From: Marinomonas sp. MED121
Lineage (GTDB): Bacteria > Pseudomonadota > Gammaproteobacteria > Pseudomonadales > Marinomonadaceae
Assembly (NCBI RefSeq): GCF_000153025.1
Contig: NZ_CH672432.1
Coordinates: forward strand, 72,826 to 136,825
DNA length: 64,000 nucleotides
Direction: 5' to 3'
Below the pieces are notes generated by a model, which saw only the letters and a list, made by a program, of their open reading frames with translations, searched no databases and was not told the DNA's origin. Made by a program: the position numbers and the translations under genes. Each line of letters opens with the position of its first letter. The stretch's first letter is position 1. Below are positions 35,630 to 45,985 of the stretch, in pieces.

Positions 35630-37354
35630 TTAACGAAAAATAGACTGAAAATTCAGCCTATAGTTAGTCCAAACTCTAGGAAGCCACTGGGCAAGCATAA
35701 ATATGACGAGTGGAAATAAGGCCTGCAACATGGCCATATTACCTACTTTTTTTCTTTCACCAGAAGCGGCTAAAGCAACGGCTTCAGTTGTTAATGTGTT
35801 GATACGCCCCTCACCAGCAGTCAAGGTTGGTAAGTATTGCGCGAAACTAACCGCAATCCCAAGTGCAAAGGCGCTGAACAACGCAGGCTTTAACATGGCT
35901 AGTTTTATTTTGAAAAAAGAAGCGGTTGGGTGCTTATTTAAACAAATAGCTTGTACGTAAAAGTCTTGATTATAAGCAAGATAAGGCCCTGATAATGTGA
36001 GGTAGACATAAGGTAAAACATACAGTAAATGCAGGCCTATGACGGCCAAGAGAGAACCACTGTTGTTACTCCAAATAAGAAATACCTGAATGCCAAATAA
36101 GAACCCCACTTGCGGTAAAATCATAGGTAAATAAATAAAGCGATCAAACCATTTGGTATTTGCTGGCTTTAATCGTTTTTGCTCTAACATCAAGATACTG
36201 ATGGCTAGGGCTAACAAGGTGCTAATAAAAGCGATCACTAAACTGACACAAGCAAGGTCAAATAATAGCGGGCTCAACTGCTCAATCTTTTTGAAGGACC
36301 AACTTGAAGGCAGCACATCCGGAAATCGCCATCTTTGCGTAAATGCCCATATCGGCAATACAAACAAAGAGAGCAGGGCCAGTACCACACAGATGATATA
36401 ACTAAATGCAGCCCCTTTGAGTAAGGGGGCGAATAGGGTATGGCGTTTACCGTTTGACCAACGATAGCGATCGAAGCGGGTAATGACTTGATAGCAAGAC
36501 TCCCAAAACAATGCAGAGACAAGAATAATTAACATAAGTAATACCGCTCCAGCAGAAGCGGTAAAGCGTTTATCCAGATTAGTATCGTTATACCAATGAA
36601 ACAAAGTCACAGCAAAGGTTGATGGGGTGTTTGGGCCTATCACGAGTGATAAATCCACCACAGTTAAACTAAAGGCTAAGATAACTAACAAAGGCAAGCG
36701 AATGAGAGGATAAAGCAGCGGGAAAATAACCTTTCGCCAAACGCTCAAGCGTGAGTATCCCATACTGGTTCCGACCTTAATTAATTCACAGGTCTTGATT
36801 TGGTCTAAGCTGGCTAGGATTACAAACAAAAGATAGGGGGTTTCTTTGACAATCAAAGCGAGAACCAGTGAAAGAGCATAAGGGTCTTGCACACTGACCC
36901 AGATAGGCGGCCTTTCATATTGCGTAAGCCAGGGGCTGAATAATCGAACAAGCCAACCACTTGGGCTTAATACAAAGACTAAACCAATCGCGATCGCGGC
37001 ATGGGGAATCGCTAGAATGGGAGCAAGGGTATGTCTGATACTTATTAGCCAGCGACTTTCATAAAAAACAGCAATGGTTGAAAAGGCGATAATAAAAGAC
37101 AGAAATGTCGCAAGAAGACCGCTGATTAATGTGAGTTTTAAACTGCCGTAGACTTCAGGTGATTGAAAAAGGTTGTGCCAGGGTTTTAAGCTAAATGTAT
37201 AGTGAGATAAAGCCGGTAAATAGTCAAAAGCAGGTAAAACGGTACCCGCTAAGCCCAATATAATGGGAGAGATTAGGCCAATAGTAATCAAAATGGACAG
37301 GAGTCTTAAGCAGGTCAATTTTGCAAAATAATGAAAAAAAGATTGCTTAATCAA
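35630..37354 (-). CDS. ynjC: ABC transporter permease YnjC-like (two permease domains)
   Basis: A 574-residue protein with about twelve membrane segments, formed of two fused permease domains, as in YnjC and FbpB-type transporters. The EAA-like loops are seen as TCELIKVGTSMGYSRLSVWRK and QAICLNKHPTASFFKIKL. It lies between the binding protein gene and the ATPase gene in a leftward operon. The inner membrane location is clear; the substrate is not. Confidence 0.85.
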   Translation of the reverse strand: MIKQSFFHYFAKLTCLRLLSILITIGLISPIILGLAGTVLPAFDYLPALSHYTFSLKPWHNLFQSPEVYGSLKLTLISGLLATFLSFIIAFSTIAVFYESRWLISIRHTLAPILAIPHAAIAIGLVFVLSPSGWLVRLFSPWLTQYERPPIWVSVQDPYALSLVLALIVKETPYLLFVILASLDQIKTCELIKVGTSMGYSRLSVWRKVIFPLLYPLIRLPLLVILAFSLTVVDLSLVIGPNTPSTFAVTLFHWYNDTNLDKRFTASAGAVLLMLIILVSALFWESCYQVITRFDRYRWSNGKRHTLFAPLLKGAAFSYIICVVLALLSLFVLPIWAFTQRWRFPDVLPSSWSFKKIEQLSPLLFDLACVSLVIAFISTLLALAISILMLEQKRLKPANTKWFDRFIYLPMILPQVGFLFGIQVFLIWSNNSGSLLAVIGLHLLYVLPYVYLTLSGPYLAYNQDFYVQAICLNKHPTASFFKIKLAMLKPALFSAFALGIAVSFAQYLPTLTAGEGRINTLTTEAVALAASGERKKVGNMAMLQALFPLVIFMLAQWLPRVWTNYRLNFQSIFR

Positions 37355-37462
37355 TGAGGTAAACCCTTATTTTAAATTTTTCCAAAAAGACAGATATCAC
37401 ACTAATTAGCCAGCATTGAATGAAAGTAAATGGGCTTGCTCATACAAAACAAGCCCAATGTA

Positions 37463-38659
37463 TTAACGTGAATAGCGTTTACGCCATTCATTTTCTAGCG
37501 CTTCAACCCAAGAAACATGAGGTTCAGGCAAACTGGTTCCTAGCTCTTCCAAAGTTAAAGTCGCAATACCTCTTGGTAGGGCATTAAATTTTGCTTGATC
37601 TTGAGGGTTGAGATTTTGATAACTTAAAACGCTTAAATCTCCCCAAGTAGTGGGGTTTTGCTTTTTAATTTGCGCTTTTGGTGACAACAAAAAATTGGCT
37701 ACGACTTGAGCGCCTGCGGTAGAGGCTGAATTATAAGGTATGGCAACAAAGTGTGTATTACCTATGGTACCTCTTTCAAAAACATATGATCTTACCGTGT
37801 CGCTTAGATTTCCTTGATCAATTTGGACTGAAGCGGCAGAAACATCAAAGCTTAAAGCAAGGTCAATTTCTTGATCATCTAATAATCGAATCATTTGTTC
37901 TGAGTTTGACGGGAAGGAAGAGCCCGCGCGCCATGCATTAGGATGTAGTTCATCTAAAAATGACCATAATGGACGTGTGACTTGATCAAAATCAACTTGA
38001 GTAACAGGTTTTGATAAGGCATTTGGATAATGGGTTGTTTCAATAAGTGCTTGCTTTAAAAAAGTGGTGCCTAAAAACTGAGGGGGTTCAGGGTAGGTAA
38101 TTCGACCCGGATTATTTTTTGCATAAGCCAACAATTGATGCATGGTTTTAGGCGGTTGTTCAATCATGTCGGTGTCGTACATGAAAATAACCTGGGCGGC
38201 TCCCCAAGGTGATTCCATACCTTCTACCTTGGTACCAAAATCCAGGGTTAAACTCGTTTTGCTTGATTCATCAATATAGGCGTAATTTGGTAGATCATGA
38301 CTAAAAGGGCCGTACAATAAATTGTTTTGTTTTAACGTTCGAAAGTTTTCACCATTAATCCAGATAAGGTCAATTGAACCTTTATTGTTATTACCTGCCG
38401 CTTTTTCTGCCAAGACCCTTGAGACAGCATCGGCCGTATCTGCCAGCTTAACGTGCTTTAAATTAACTTGATATTGGTCTTTGACATTCATTTTTATCCA
38501 ATCAATATAATCATTGATGTTGTCAGAACCCCCCCAAGCATTCCAATAAACCGTTTGGCCTTTGGCTTCTTCTAGTGTGTCTTCCCATGATTGTGCATGA
38601 AGTGATTGCAGGGTAAGCGATGAGAGAATACTTGCAGCAAGGAAAGTATGTTTTAACAT
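37463..38659 (-). CDS. ynjB: ABC transporter substrate-binding protein YnjB-like
   Basis: A 398-residue exported protein: signal peptide MLKHTFLAASILSSLTLQSLHA, cleaved before QSWEDT. The start of the mature protein QTVYWNAWGGSDNINDYIDW matches YnjB (thiamine/iron-type periplasmic binding proteins). It begins the ynjBCD operon. The gap of 108 bases to ynjC contains no separate gene. Ligand unknown. Confidence 0.87.
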   Translation of the reverse strand: MLKHTFLAASILSSLTLQSLHAQSWEDTLEEAKGQTVYWNAWGGSDNINDYIDWIKMNVKDQYQVNLKHVKLADTADAVSRVLAEKAAGNNNKGSIDLIWINGENFRTLKQNNLLYGPFSHDLPNYAYIDESSKTSLTLDFGTKVEGMESPWGAAQVIFMYDTDMIEQPPKTMHQLLAYAKNNPGRITYPEPPQFLGTTFLKQALIETTHYPNALSKPVTQVDFDQVTRPLWSFLDELHPNAWRAGSSFPSNSEQMIRLLDDQEIDLALSFDVSAASVQIDQGNLSDTVRSYVFERGTIGNTHFVAIPYNSASTAGAQVVANFLLSPKAQIKKQNPTTWGDLSVLSYQNLNPQDQAKFNALPRGIATLTLEELGTSLPEPHVSWVEALENEWRKRYSR

Positions 38660-38805
38660 GAATGATCCTATTGATAATGGGTCAATGATATAAAAGTTAA
38701 TTCTAATGTATAGGATTTAAAAATTGTATTTTAGTTCAATCCTTTAGGCATCTTTTATCGTATTATATGGGGCTTATTTTCAGCTTATTTGATTAAGGCC
38801 TTTTT

Positions 38806-39951
38806 ATGTCCCACCAAATACTTTCTCATATTTTGCCTTCTGCAACGCCTGGTAGTGCTCGCATGATTAAGGCCCATCATTTCGGTGAGGTGGGTGCACG
38901 ACCGAAAATATATCTTCAGGCCGGTTTACATGCTGATGAATGGCCAGGTTTTTTAGTCTTGAATAAGTTAATTAAAGCCCTAACTAGCGCTGATGAAGCC
39001 GGGCTTATTAAAGGTGAAATCACCATTGTTCCTGTGGCAAATCCAATTGGTTTAGCGCAGAACTTTCATGGCTATATTCCTGGTCGTTTTGCTTTCTCCG
39101 ATGGCGGCGGTAATTTTAACCGTAATTGGCCTCAATTAGGTGAGAAAATTGAACATCAAATCAAAGGTCAGATTAGCTCAGACACGGATGTGAATGCGAG
39201 TCTTATTCGAAATGCGATTACCCATGAACTTAAAAACTTACCCGAAACAACAGAATTACAAGGCTTAAGAAAAACCTTATTAGCCATGTCGATGGATGCT
39301 GATGAAATATTGGACTTACATTGCTCTGGTGAAGCCTGTATGCATGCTTATGTGGCGCAGGAGTTTGAATCACACTTTGCTCCTTTACTAGCAAGACTCG
39401 GGGCAAATGTTGCTTTGTCTGAACTTGAAACCGGCGCACATTCTTTTGATGAAACGAATGTGAGCGTATGGCGCCATCTCAAAAATCATTATGCCCATTT
39501 AGTTCCTTGGGGTGCGAGATCGTTAACCTTGGAATTAAGAGGTGAAAATGACATTAGTAAAGCTCAAGCCACAGAAGATGCTAATGCAATTTTTGATTAC
39601 TTATGTGAGCGTAATGTGATTGATAAACCTGTGTCAGAGGTCGATACAAGCCAGTTAGAATACTTTCCGTTAGACGCGATGGATTTAGTAAAAGCGCCTT
39701 GTGCTGGCATTGTATGTTACAACAAAAAAATTGGCGATAAGGTAGAAGCGGGTGAGAAGATTGGTGAGGTCGTTGATTTAATGGCAGACGATGTTAATCA
39801 GTCTGAGCATGCGCTAATTGCCCGAACCAATGGTATCTTTTTTGCGAGGCTGCAAAGACGTTTAGTTATTTGTGGCGAGGCAATTGGTAAAATCGCAGGC
39901 AAAGAGCACCTTGCTTATCGAGAAATCGGACACTTATTTGAAGATAAATAG
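38806..39951 (+). CDS. Succinylglutamate desuccinylase/aspartoacylase family protein
   Basis: A 381-residue zinc hydrolase of the AstE/aspartoacylase (M14-like) family. The zinc ligand motif is LQAGLHADEWPG (HxxE), the third ligand appears in ILDLHCSGE, and NPIGLAQ and DGGGNFNRNWPQL are typical. The C-terminal part (from about 290) is a biotinyl/lipoyl-like beta region with CAGIVCYNKKIGDKVEAGEKIGEVV. It is divergent from ynjB. Substrate is unknown; it could act on N-acyl amino acids. Confidence 0.85.
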   Translation: MSHQILSHILPSATPGSARMIKAHHFGEVGARPKIYLQAGLHADEWPGFLVLNKLIKALTSADEAGLIKGEITIVPVANPIGLAQNFHGYIPGRFAFSDGGGNFNRNWPQLGEKIEHQIKGQISSDTDVNASLIRNAITHELKNLPETTELQGLRKTLLAMSMDADEILDLHCSGEACMHAYVAQEFESHFAPLLARLGANVALSELETGAHSFDETNVSVWRHLKNHYAHLVPWGARSLTLELRGENDISKAQATEDANAIFDYLCERNVIDKPVSEVDTSQLEYFPLDAMDLVKAPCAGIVCYNKKIGDKVEAGEKIGEVVDLMADDVNQSEHALIARTNGIFFARLQRRLVICGEAIGKIAGKEHLAYREIGHLFEDK

Positions 39952-40041
39952 GCTCAAGTAAACGAGTTCGAAGGTAAAGACTCATCCTAAATATTCGTAA
40001 CACTGTATGCCACTTTGGCGCTTAGTAAATAGATTTAATTC

Positions 40042-42342
40042 ATGACTCAATATACCCAAGAACAGCTCGCGGTTATTCAAGCAAACACCAATATTAATGC
40101 AAAAATTATTGCTGTCGCAGGCGCCGGTAAAACCACGACCTTAATTGCCAGAATCAATCATTTGATTGAACAAGGTGTTCAGCCTGATCGAATTGCGGTG
40201 TTTATGTTCAATAAAAGTGCGCAAGAAGAATTTAGCCAAAGGCTATTACAGGCGATGACGCATCAAAGTACCGCCTTAAAACCTGAGGTAATGACCTTTC
40301 ATAGTTTTGGTATGAAGTTAGCAAGGCGAATGGAACAGAGAGGGTTAATTGAACGTTCTGAATTAATCACTGATGATTTCTCTTTGGTTAAGCTGATGCG
40401 TGAAGCAATGCAGCAGCTGGTGAGAATGCAGGTAAATATTGAGTTACATGATGAAAAAGATTGGCTGGAAGATGCCATGTTATTTGTTGATCAAGTTAAA
40501 GCCTCAACGCAATCGGCTAAAGCTGTTTTTCTCGAGGCTAAATGGTCAAAGGATAGGGCGTTTTTCCCCGCACTTTATAAGCAATTAGAGATTATTCGAA
40601 AACGTAAGAAAATTCGATTCTTTTCAGATCTTATCAGTGACCCCCTAAGTTTTATCGAAGATGCGAATGAAGAACAAAAAGCCCTTTACCTAGGCTTAGT
40701 CCCTAAATATACCCATTTGTTAATTGATGAGTTTCAGGACATCAATGATAGTCAGTACAGCTTACTGAAACACTTATACCAATCCCATTCCTATTGGATG
40801 ATGGTTGGTGATGTGCAGCAATGTATTTATGAGTGGCGTGGGGCCAAACCAGACATTATGGCCAAACAAATTGATCACGATTTTAAGCCAATCCATCGAT
40901 TTGATCTAAGTACAAGTTTTCGCTTTGGTCATCAGATTGGCTTGATGGCCAGTAATCTGTTAGCTCATAACAAGCAACTTGATAACGAAACGCCAGAGGA
41001 GGAGAGTGCTTGTGTGATTGGTAAAGGTGAACAAACTGAGTTTTCTTTTGCCCAATACGATAAAACAGGTAAAGCGCTGTTAAATGAATTAAAAACTTGG
41101 GGAAACCAAGTGGGTAACTTGTCAAATTGTGCCGTATTAGTGCGCTTATACAGTGATATGGTGCCAATTCAGCTTGCACTCATGCATCGAAAAGTCCCTT
41201 ATCAACTGCATGGGGATTCACCTTTATTTGAAAATAGACAAATTCGTATGCTGATGGCCTATATTGGTGTCATGGCTGGTGGATTAGATGACGCGAGTCT
41301 TTTTTACCATAAAGAGGATATTAGCTATTTAATGACAGTACCGAGTCTGGGCATTCCTCCCAATCAGAGAAAAACCATCAATCAAAGGGCCATAGCCTCA
41401 CCCCATTTAATTCCTCAAATGTTGGAAAGTATGGCGGATGAAACGAATGGATGGCGTGCTAAAAAACTATTAGAAAGAGCAGACTGGCTGAGAAGTTTGA
41501 CCTTATATAGCAAGCAACCAGATAAAGGTATTATCAACACCTTAGATAAACTCGGCATTTATCGATACTTTGAAAACACCAGTAGTAAAGAAATTCAATA
41601 TAATGAAAAAGTGGCAACATGTGAGTCTTTTATTGCTTATGTTGCAGGTGTAAAACTGGATGCTAAAGCCTTATTAGACGAATTAAAACAACTCGCTTCA
41701 TTGGATCAAAGTCGGGAAAATAGCAAGAATCAGGATAGTCTTCACCTTATGAGTCTTCATAAGGCTAAAGGATTAGAGTTTGACCTAGTGATTATGGCGG
41801 GCCTAAAAGAGGGGCTGTTTCCTTATTATGAAGCGAATAAACTTGATGCGACTCAGTTAGCAGCAGAGCGTCGTTTGTTTTATGTGGGAATCACAAGAGC
41901 CAAGAAAAAGCTGGTGTTACTGACTAAGCCAGATAAAGCGGAAGCAAAACGGTTAGAGGTAGCTGAGAAAGCCATTAATACCAAAAAAGTGTCAGATATC
42001 TCTCGCTTTATTTACGAATCACAACCGCTTCTTTGCCAAAAAATATTGCAAAGACAAGATGATCATCAAGCTTCAAACATAGAAGTAAAAGACACAGCAA
42101 AAATTAAAGCTTACTTTGCCCAAGCCGGCATGACCCTTAATAATCCATTACAGCAATCCCAGCATGAGTTTAGTGGTAAGTTAAAGCCAGGTGAAAAAGT
42201 ACGACATGACCAATTTGGACAAGGGGTCGTTATTCGCCAAGAAAAGGGTGGTAATGAAATGATCTATGTCGAATTTGAAGAGGTTGGCTTTAAGCGGTTT
42301 AATCCAAGACATACCAAGTTAGTTAAATTGGTGAATCAATAA
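40042..42342 (+). CDS. UvrD/Rep-family helicase
   Basis: A 766-residue superfamily 1A helicase: Walker A GAGKTT around 27-32 (AVAGAGKTTTLI), DEFQDIND, GDVQQCIYEWRGA, SLHKAKGLEFDLVIMAGLKEG, and AAERRLFYVGITRAKKKLVLL. A C-terminal Tudor-like segment ends with VRHDQFGQGVVIRQEKG and is common in UvrD/PcrA proteins. Because UvrD and Rep have several relatives, the precise name is left open. It stands as a single transcription unit. Confidence 0.9.
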   Translation: MTQYTQEQLAVIQANTNINAKIIAVAGAGKTTTLIARINHLIEQGVQPDRIAVFMFNKSAQEEFSQRLLQAMTHQSTALKPEVMTFHSFGMKLARRMEQRGLIERSELITDDFSLVKLMREAMQQLVRMQVNIELHDEKDWLEDAMLFVDQVKASTQSAKAVFLEAKWSKDRAFFPALYKQLEIIRKRKKIRFFSDLISDPLSFIEDANEEQKALYLGLVPKYTHLLIDEFQDINDSQYSLLKHLYQSHSYWMMVGDVQQCIYEWRGAKPDIMAKQIDHDFKPIHRFDLSTSFRFGHQIGLMASNLLAHNKQLDNETPEEESACVIGKGEQTEFSFAQYDKTGKALLNELKTWGNQVGNLSNCAVLVRLYSDMVPIQLALMHRKVPYQLHGDSPLFENRQIRMLMAYIGVMAGGLDDASLFYHKEDISYLMTVPSLGIPPNQRKTINQRAIASPHLIPQMLESMADETNGWRAKKLLERADWLRSLTLYSKQPDKGIINTLDKLGIYRYFENTSSKEIQYNEKVATCESFIAYVAGVKLDAKALLDELKQLASLDQSRENSKNQDSLHLMSLHKAKGLEFDLVIMAGLKEGLFPYYEANKLDATQLAAERRLFYVGITRAKKKLVLLTKPDKAEAKRLEVAEKAINTKKVSDISRFIYESQPLLCQKILQRQDDHQASNIEVKDTAKIKAYFAQAGMTLNNPLQQSQHEFSGKLKPGEKVRHDQFGQGVVIRQEKGGNEMIYVEFEEVGFKRFNPRHTKLVKLVNQ

Positions 42343-42382
42343 AACCCCTTTTATAGCGATTGGGTTTCAATGATTAAGGGAA

Positions 42383-42408
42383 AAGACAGTTTAACTCTGT
42401 CTTCTTCT
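42383..42408 (+). terminator. Terminator after UvrD-like helicase gene
   Basis: AAGACAG and CTGTCTT pair across a 7-base loop, followed by CTTCT. It lies about 40 bases after the helicase stop. Confidence 0.55.
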
Positions 42409-42721
42409 GCAAACAGTTTTAACTGTGGCAATATTAATAAAAACTAATTTAAGGTATTGTTTTATAAGAGAATTAATGAAAGATTGTTGGTTGCTTTATT
42501 TATATAACTGCAAGGTTTTTTTGTTGTTGTAATGTAAGGAATTGGCAGGATTTTTAATTTTAATATTTTTTTATGTAATCTTTAATGAACATAACTGAAA
42601 CAAATAAAACAGCAATGTTTTGATTTGTAGGAATAGAAAATTCAAATTCTGTTCACCTTTTATATCTGTTATAAAAAATGAAAATAGAGCAGTAGATATC
42701 AAAGGTAATTCTAATAAGTTC
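42409..42721. other. Gene-free AT-rich region before the GNAT gene
   Basis: About 310 bases, very AT-rich. A TTG in frame with the GNAT gene at 42620 would extend it by 34 residues but the extra residues do not look like a family N-terminus. I see no other gene or RNA. Confidence 0.5.
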
Positions 42722-43165
42722 ATGATTATTCAAACAATTACTTGGCAGCAGACCTTGCCAGTTCGACAGGCAGTCATATGGCCAAATAAACCGGAAATTT
42801 TTTGTCAGGTAGAAGAGGATAGAGAAAGCACCCATTATGGTGCTTTTTTTGACAATAGAATTGTCACTGTTGCATCTTTATACGCTAAAACTATTAACGG
42901 GATTTGTCGCGTTAGGCTTAGATATTTCGCATCATTAGCTGAATATCAAAAAATTGGAATAGGTAATAAATTAATACAACATATCATTACTGACCTTAAG
43001 GCCCAAGAGGTTGATTATCTTTGGTGTGATAGCCCTAAATTTGCATTATTATTTTATAAAAAGCTTGGTTTTAAGGTGTATGGAGAAGAGTTTTTAAAAC
43101 AAGGAGAGCCTTTTTTAACAGTTTACCTAAAACTGAATCGGATTCAGTCTTTTTTTAACTTGTAA
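42722..43165 (+). CDS. GNAT-family N-acetyltransferase
   Basis: A 147-residue GNAT domain: RLRYFASLAEYQKIGIGNKLIQHI contains the acetyl-CoA loop (QKIGIG), followed by LLFYKKLGFKVYGEEF. Start at ATG 42722 gives a family-typical N-terminus (TLPVRQAVIWPNK). The acceptor is unknown. It stands alone. Confidence 0.85.
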   Translation: MIIQTITWQQTLPVRQAVIWPNKPEIFCQVEEDRESTHYGAFFDNRIVTVASLYAKTINGICRVRLRYFASLAEYQKIGIGNKLIQHIITDLKAQEVDYLWCDSPKFALLFYKKLGFKVYGEEFLKQGEPFLTVYLKLNRIQSFFNL

Positions 43166-43286
43166 TTGTACGTAATTCAATTTTTAGTCCATGCTTACTA
43201 TGATTGAGAATGATTACGGTTAAGTAAGGTTATTGTAATCGTGTTTGTAATCAAATCGGTAACGACAGATGATTAAGGATGAACAC

Positions 43287-43778
43287 ATGACTATACAAGC
43301 TGAAAATAAACAGGGATTGTTTAGAGCATCTTATTACATAACTCAAAAAATCGGAGGCCAAGAAAAACTTGGATGCGCCACATTAAGACTTGATTTGATT
43401 ATTAATGGCCCAGAAAAGTCTGTAAATGGTATTTCCAATCTGTATCAAGCATCAAATCCCCCCGTCAATGTCATTTCTCACCTCAATGGTGATTGGTCAT
43501 ATATCTCACACAATAACCAGATAAATACCTTAATCGTCGTAGATGGCTTCGACTTATGTGATATTCAGTTTGGTGGCAATCCAATGGCCCATAAAAATGT
43601 GAGCCTTAGATTAGTCATGTCAGAAGATTGGTTATCCGGTACCGCTAGTTTTAATTATTTGTATGAAGGTGAATGGTATGAGGTGGAATACGCTAACGTT
43701 TCTTTGCTCGAAGGCGAAAAGCAAATAAACCTAGATGCCTTGTCTAGCTTTATCCATGCAAATCAACCGACTCTTTAA
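43287..43778 (+). CDS. DUF1842-like protein
   Basis: A 163-residue protein that resembles the DUF1842 family in its N-terminal part: GLFRASYYITQKIG, LRLDLIINGPEKSVNGIS and YQASNPPVNVISHLNGDW. The start is at ATG 43287, where AGGAT lies just upstream; ATG 43269 would add six residues. No catalytic residues or signal peptide are visible. The role is unknown. A terminator with a T-rich tail follows. Confidence 0.65.
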   Translation: MTIQAENKQGLFRASYYITQKIGGQEKLGCATLRLDLIINGPEKSVNGISNLYQASNPPVNVISHLNGDWSYISHNNQINTLIVVDGFDLCDIQFGGNPMAHKNVSLRLVMSEDWLSGTASFNYLYEGEWYEVEYANVSLLEGEKQINLDALSSFIHANQPTL

Positions 43779-43784
43779 ACTTTT

Positions 43785-43823
43785 AAGCCCCTGTATTTAA
43801 TCTGATACAAGGGCTTTGTTTCC
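43785..43823 (+). terminator. Terminator after DUF1842-like gene
   Basis: AAGCCC-C-TGTAT pairs with ATACA-A-GGGCTT (one mismatch) around an 8-base loop, followed by TGTTT. Confidence 0.7.
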
Positions 43824-43859
43824 TTATGAAAAATAGGTCTTATTAATAAAGGCTTCAAA

Positions 43860-45677
43860 TTATTTACATAATGCCTCATCACCTAGATGATTATCAGCAA
43901 TACTCAAGTCACCATCCACTATTTTAATTTTAGCGTTGAGTGGCTTCTTCTCACTGCGTTCACGTGTCTTTAATGATGAGATTTCAGCTTTCGCTTCTTG
44001 CCAAGCTTTGTCACTAGAAAGGTTACAGTGTGTAGCAAGATAAGCAGGGTTGAATTCTTCACCCGTTAAGTTTTGGATGGTTTGCCTGTGGGTTAGGCTA
44101 TTGCCTGGTTTCCAATAATGTTCCGCTAGAAGTGGCCCTATCGCAGGATTATCTGTCAAGTAACCAAACTGTTTTTTGAAGTAATCACGGGTTTGATAAA
44201 CTGCCATATGTGCCAATAGATAACCTTGATATGAACAGGCGGCTTCTTGAGAGAGCAGATGTGGGATAGCAAGTAATGGCCTTGGACTTGTTTTAAGACC
44301 CAGTACACTGGCCTCAGTCTCTCTTGCGAGGTTCGTAAGAAACGAGGGGCTTAGCTTGTCTTCATCAGCGCTATAAAGAGCCCATTCAAAATAGGGGACT
44401 ACCAGTATGCTTCTTTCTTCAAAGGCCTTAAATGGCTGATTAGCATTAATAAGAGATTGAATAAGTGAATCCGGTATTGGCTCACCCTCATCATTAATCG
44501 CATATTGTTTTAACCAATCAGCATCATTCAATAAGCTATCACAGAACATTGACTGAGTTTCGGCATAAGCCATTGAGGTAGGCGAAAACTCATGAGAGAA
44601 GCAAGGTGAGTTCTGTTTCACATTTGCAAAATGAGCAGCATGGCCTCCTTCATGAAATAAGGTATTAATACCATTAAAACCACTGCCTATCTGGTCAGGC
44701 TTAGCGTTGCTCGTAAAATTGACTTTTGCTGCCTGCCATTTTTCTTGATTATAAAATGAAGGGATAGGGCCATGGCAGAAGCCATTTTGAAACTTCCCTT
44801 CACGATCAAGCAAGTCCAAGGTTAAATTAGCCCCTGAATAATCAATGTTTAAACGACCAAAGGATTCAATCCAACGCCTTAAGGACTTAGTGAAAGGCAC
44901 ATATGCATCAAGCTCTCTAGAGGCATCACCTTGAAACATATATCTAAAATTGTGCCCCAAAGCGGCTGCATCCCCTTTTTCTTGAACTAGCTGTTCAATG
45001 CTTTGTTTATTTCTCTCTCGAGTTTGTTGTTCAAAGTCTTCAAATATCTCAAACAAGCTTTCCGGTGTCATTTGCTCAGTTTTATTAAGCTTATAGTCAA
45101 AAAAGTTGCGATAACCTTGGTCGCGAGCAAACTCATTTCGTTGCTTAACCAGTTCAATATAACCATTATTGAGGACCCATTGCTCAAGGTCTAACAAGGC
45201 TTGGTGAGAGGTTTGCCTGACTATTTCATGCTCACTATTACTAATATTGGCTGACAGCACAGTTAACGAAGCGGGCAGGGTTTCACCTGTTTCGTTGGTA
45301 AAATATATGATGTGCTTTTGTCGCTTAGCAAAGAGGTTCGCTTCCGCTTTAATCAAGGCAGCCATTTTTGCTCTACCTGAATCACTTTCGATGGTGTTAG
45401 CTTCAAAATAAGCTAACCATCCTTGTAATCCTTTTAATGTATCTCGCTCATTAACATCTAACTGGCTGATCATATTTCTTGTTTGCTTAACCTTATCAGG
45501 AGAAGAAATAAACGCATTTAACTTAGATTCAGCTAAGGCAAAAGCATCATGTTCATTACTTGTTCCCATATAGGTTTGCCAGAATAGATCTTCTTTGCAG
45601 CGATGTAGTGATAGGTACTCATTATTGAGACGTAAAAAAAAGTCTCTTGGGGTTTCTTGATCCATTGGGTTAGTCAA
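43860..45677 (-). CDS. M3-type zinc metallopeptidase
   Basis: A 605-residue gluzincin peptidase. The zinc motif is HEGGH at 342-346 (GINTLFHEGGHAAHF), with the third ligand probably E373 in AYAETQSMFC. Size and the long helical N-terminal half suit the M3/M2 oligopeptidase families; oligoendopeptidase F-like is most likely, but a bacterial ACE-like (M2) assignment cannot be excluded. No signal peptide is seen, so cytoplasmic peptide trimming is probable. It stands alone. Confidence 0.8.
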   Translation of the reverse strand: MTNPMDQETPRDFFLRLNNEYLSLHRCKEDLFWQTYMGTSNEHDAFALAESKLNAFISSPDKVKQTRNMISQLDVNERDTLKGLQGWLAYFEANTIESDSGRAKMAALIKAEANLFAKRQKHIIYFTNETGETLPASLTVLSANISNSEHEIVRQTSHQALLDLEQWVLNNGYIELVKQRNEFARDQGYRNFFDYKLNKTEQMTPESLFEIFEDFEQQTRERNKQSIEQLVQEKGDAAALGHNFRYMFQGDASRELDAYVPFTKSLRRWIESFGRLNIDYSGANLTLDLLDREGKFQNGFCHGPIPSFYNQEKWQAAKVNFTSNAKPDQIGSGFNGINTLFHEGGHAAHFANVKQNSPCFSHEFSPTSMAYAETQSMFCDSLLNDADWLKQYAINDEGEPIPDSLIQSLINANQPFKAFEERSILVVPYFEWALYSADEDKLSPSFLTNLARETEASVLGLKTSPRPLLAIPHLLSQEAACSYQGYLLAHMAVYQTRDYFKKQFGYLTDNPAIGPLLAEHYWKPGNSLTHRQTIQNLTGEEFNPAYLATHCNLSSDKAWQEAKAEISSLKTRERSEKKPLNAKIKIVDGDLSIADNHLGDEALCK

Positions 45678-45985
45678 CGTTCTTCCTTGTTATTATGTCA
45701 ATAATTGAATATCGGACAGCAAGCTTACTTAAAGTTTCAGAGAAATGACACTCACTAACTTTAACAAATCTTAAGGTTAAAATTTTAAGATGTTTCATAG
45801 TGGATCTGAGATTAATCTTTTGATCTTGCCACCATCTAGATAAGACATTTATCAAAACCTTCACGTTGAAAAAAACCTAAGACTTGATCTTTTTAAGTCG
45901 TTATGGAACCCTGAAATAGATAGCGTTAAGACATATTTAAGTAACAAATCATTATTCTAGAACAATAAAAAAGTGAGAATAACTT
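45678..45985. other. Gene-free region between divergent peptidase and zinc-ribbon genes
   Basis: 308 bases with no gene that I can support. A 64-codon frame on the minus strand overlapping the peptidase start lacks any ribosome site and family resemblance. The region should hold the two divergent promoters. Confidence 0.4.

Noticed and set aside
42620..42721. TTG extension of the GNAT gene
   Set aside because: The extra 34 residues do not resemble a GNAT N-terminus; ATG at 42722 fits the domain.
45670..45864. 64-codon ORF on the minus strand overlapping the peptidase start
   Set aside because: No ribosome site or family resemblance; it overlaps the peptidase gene start by 8 bases.
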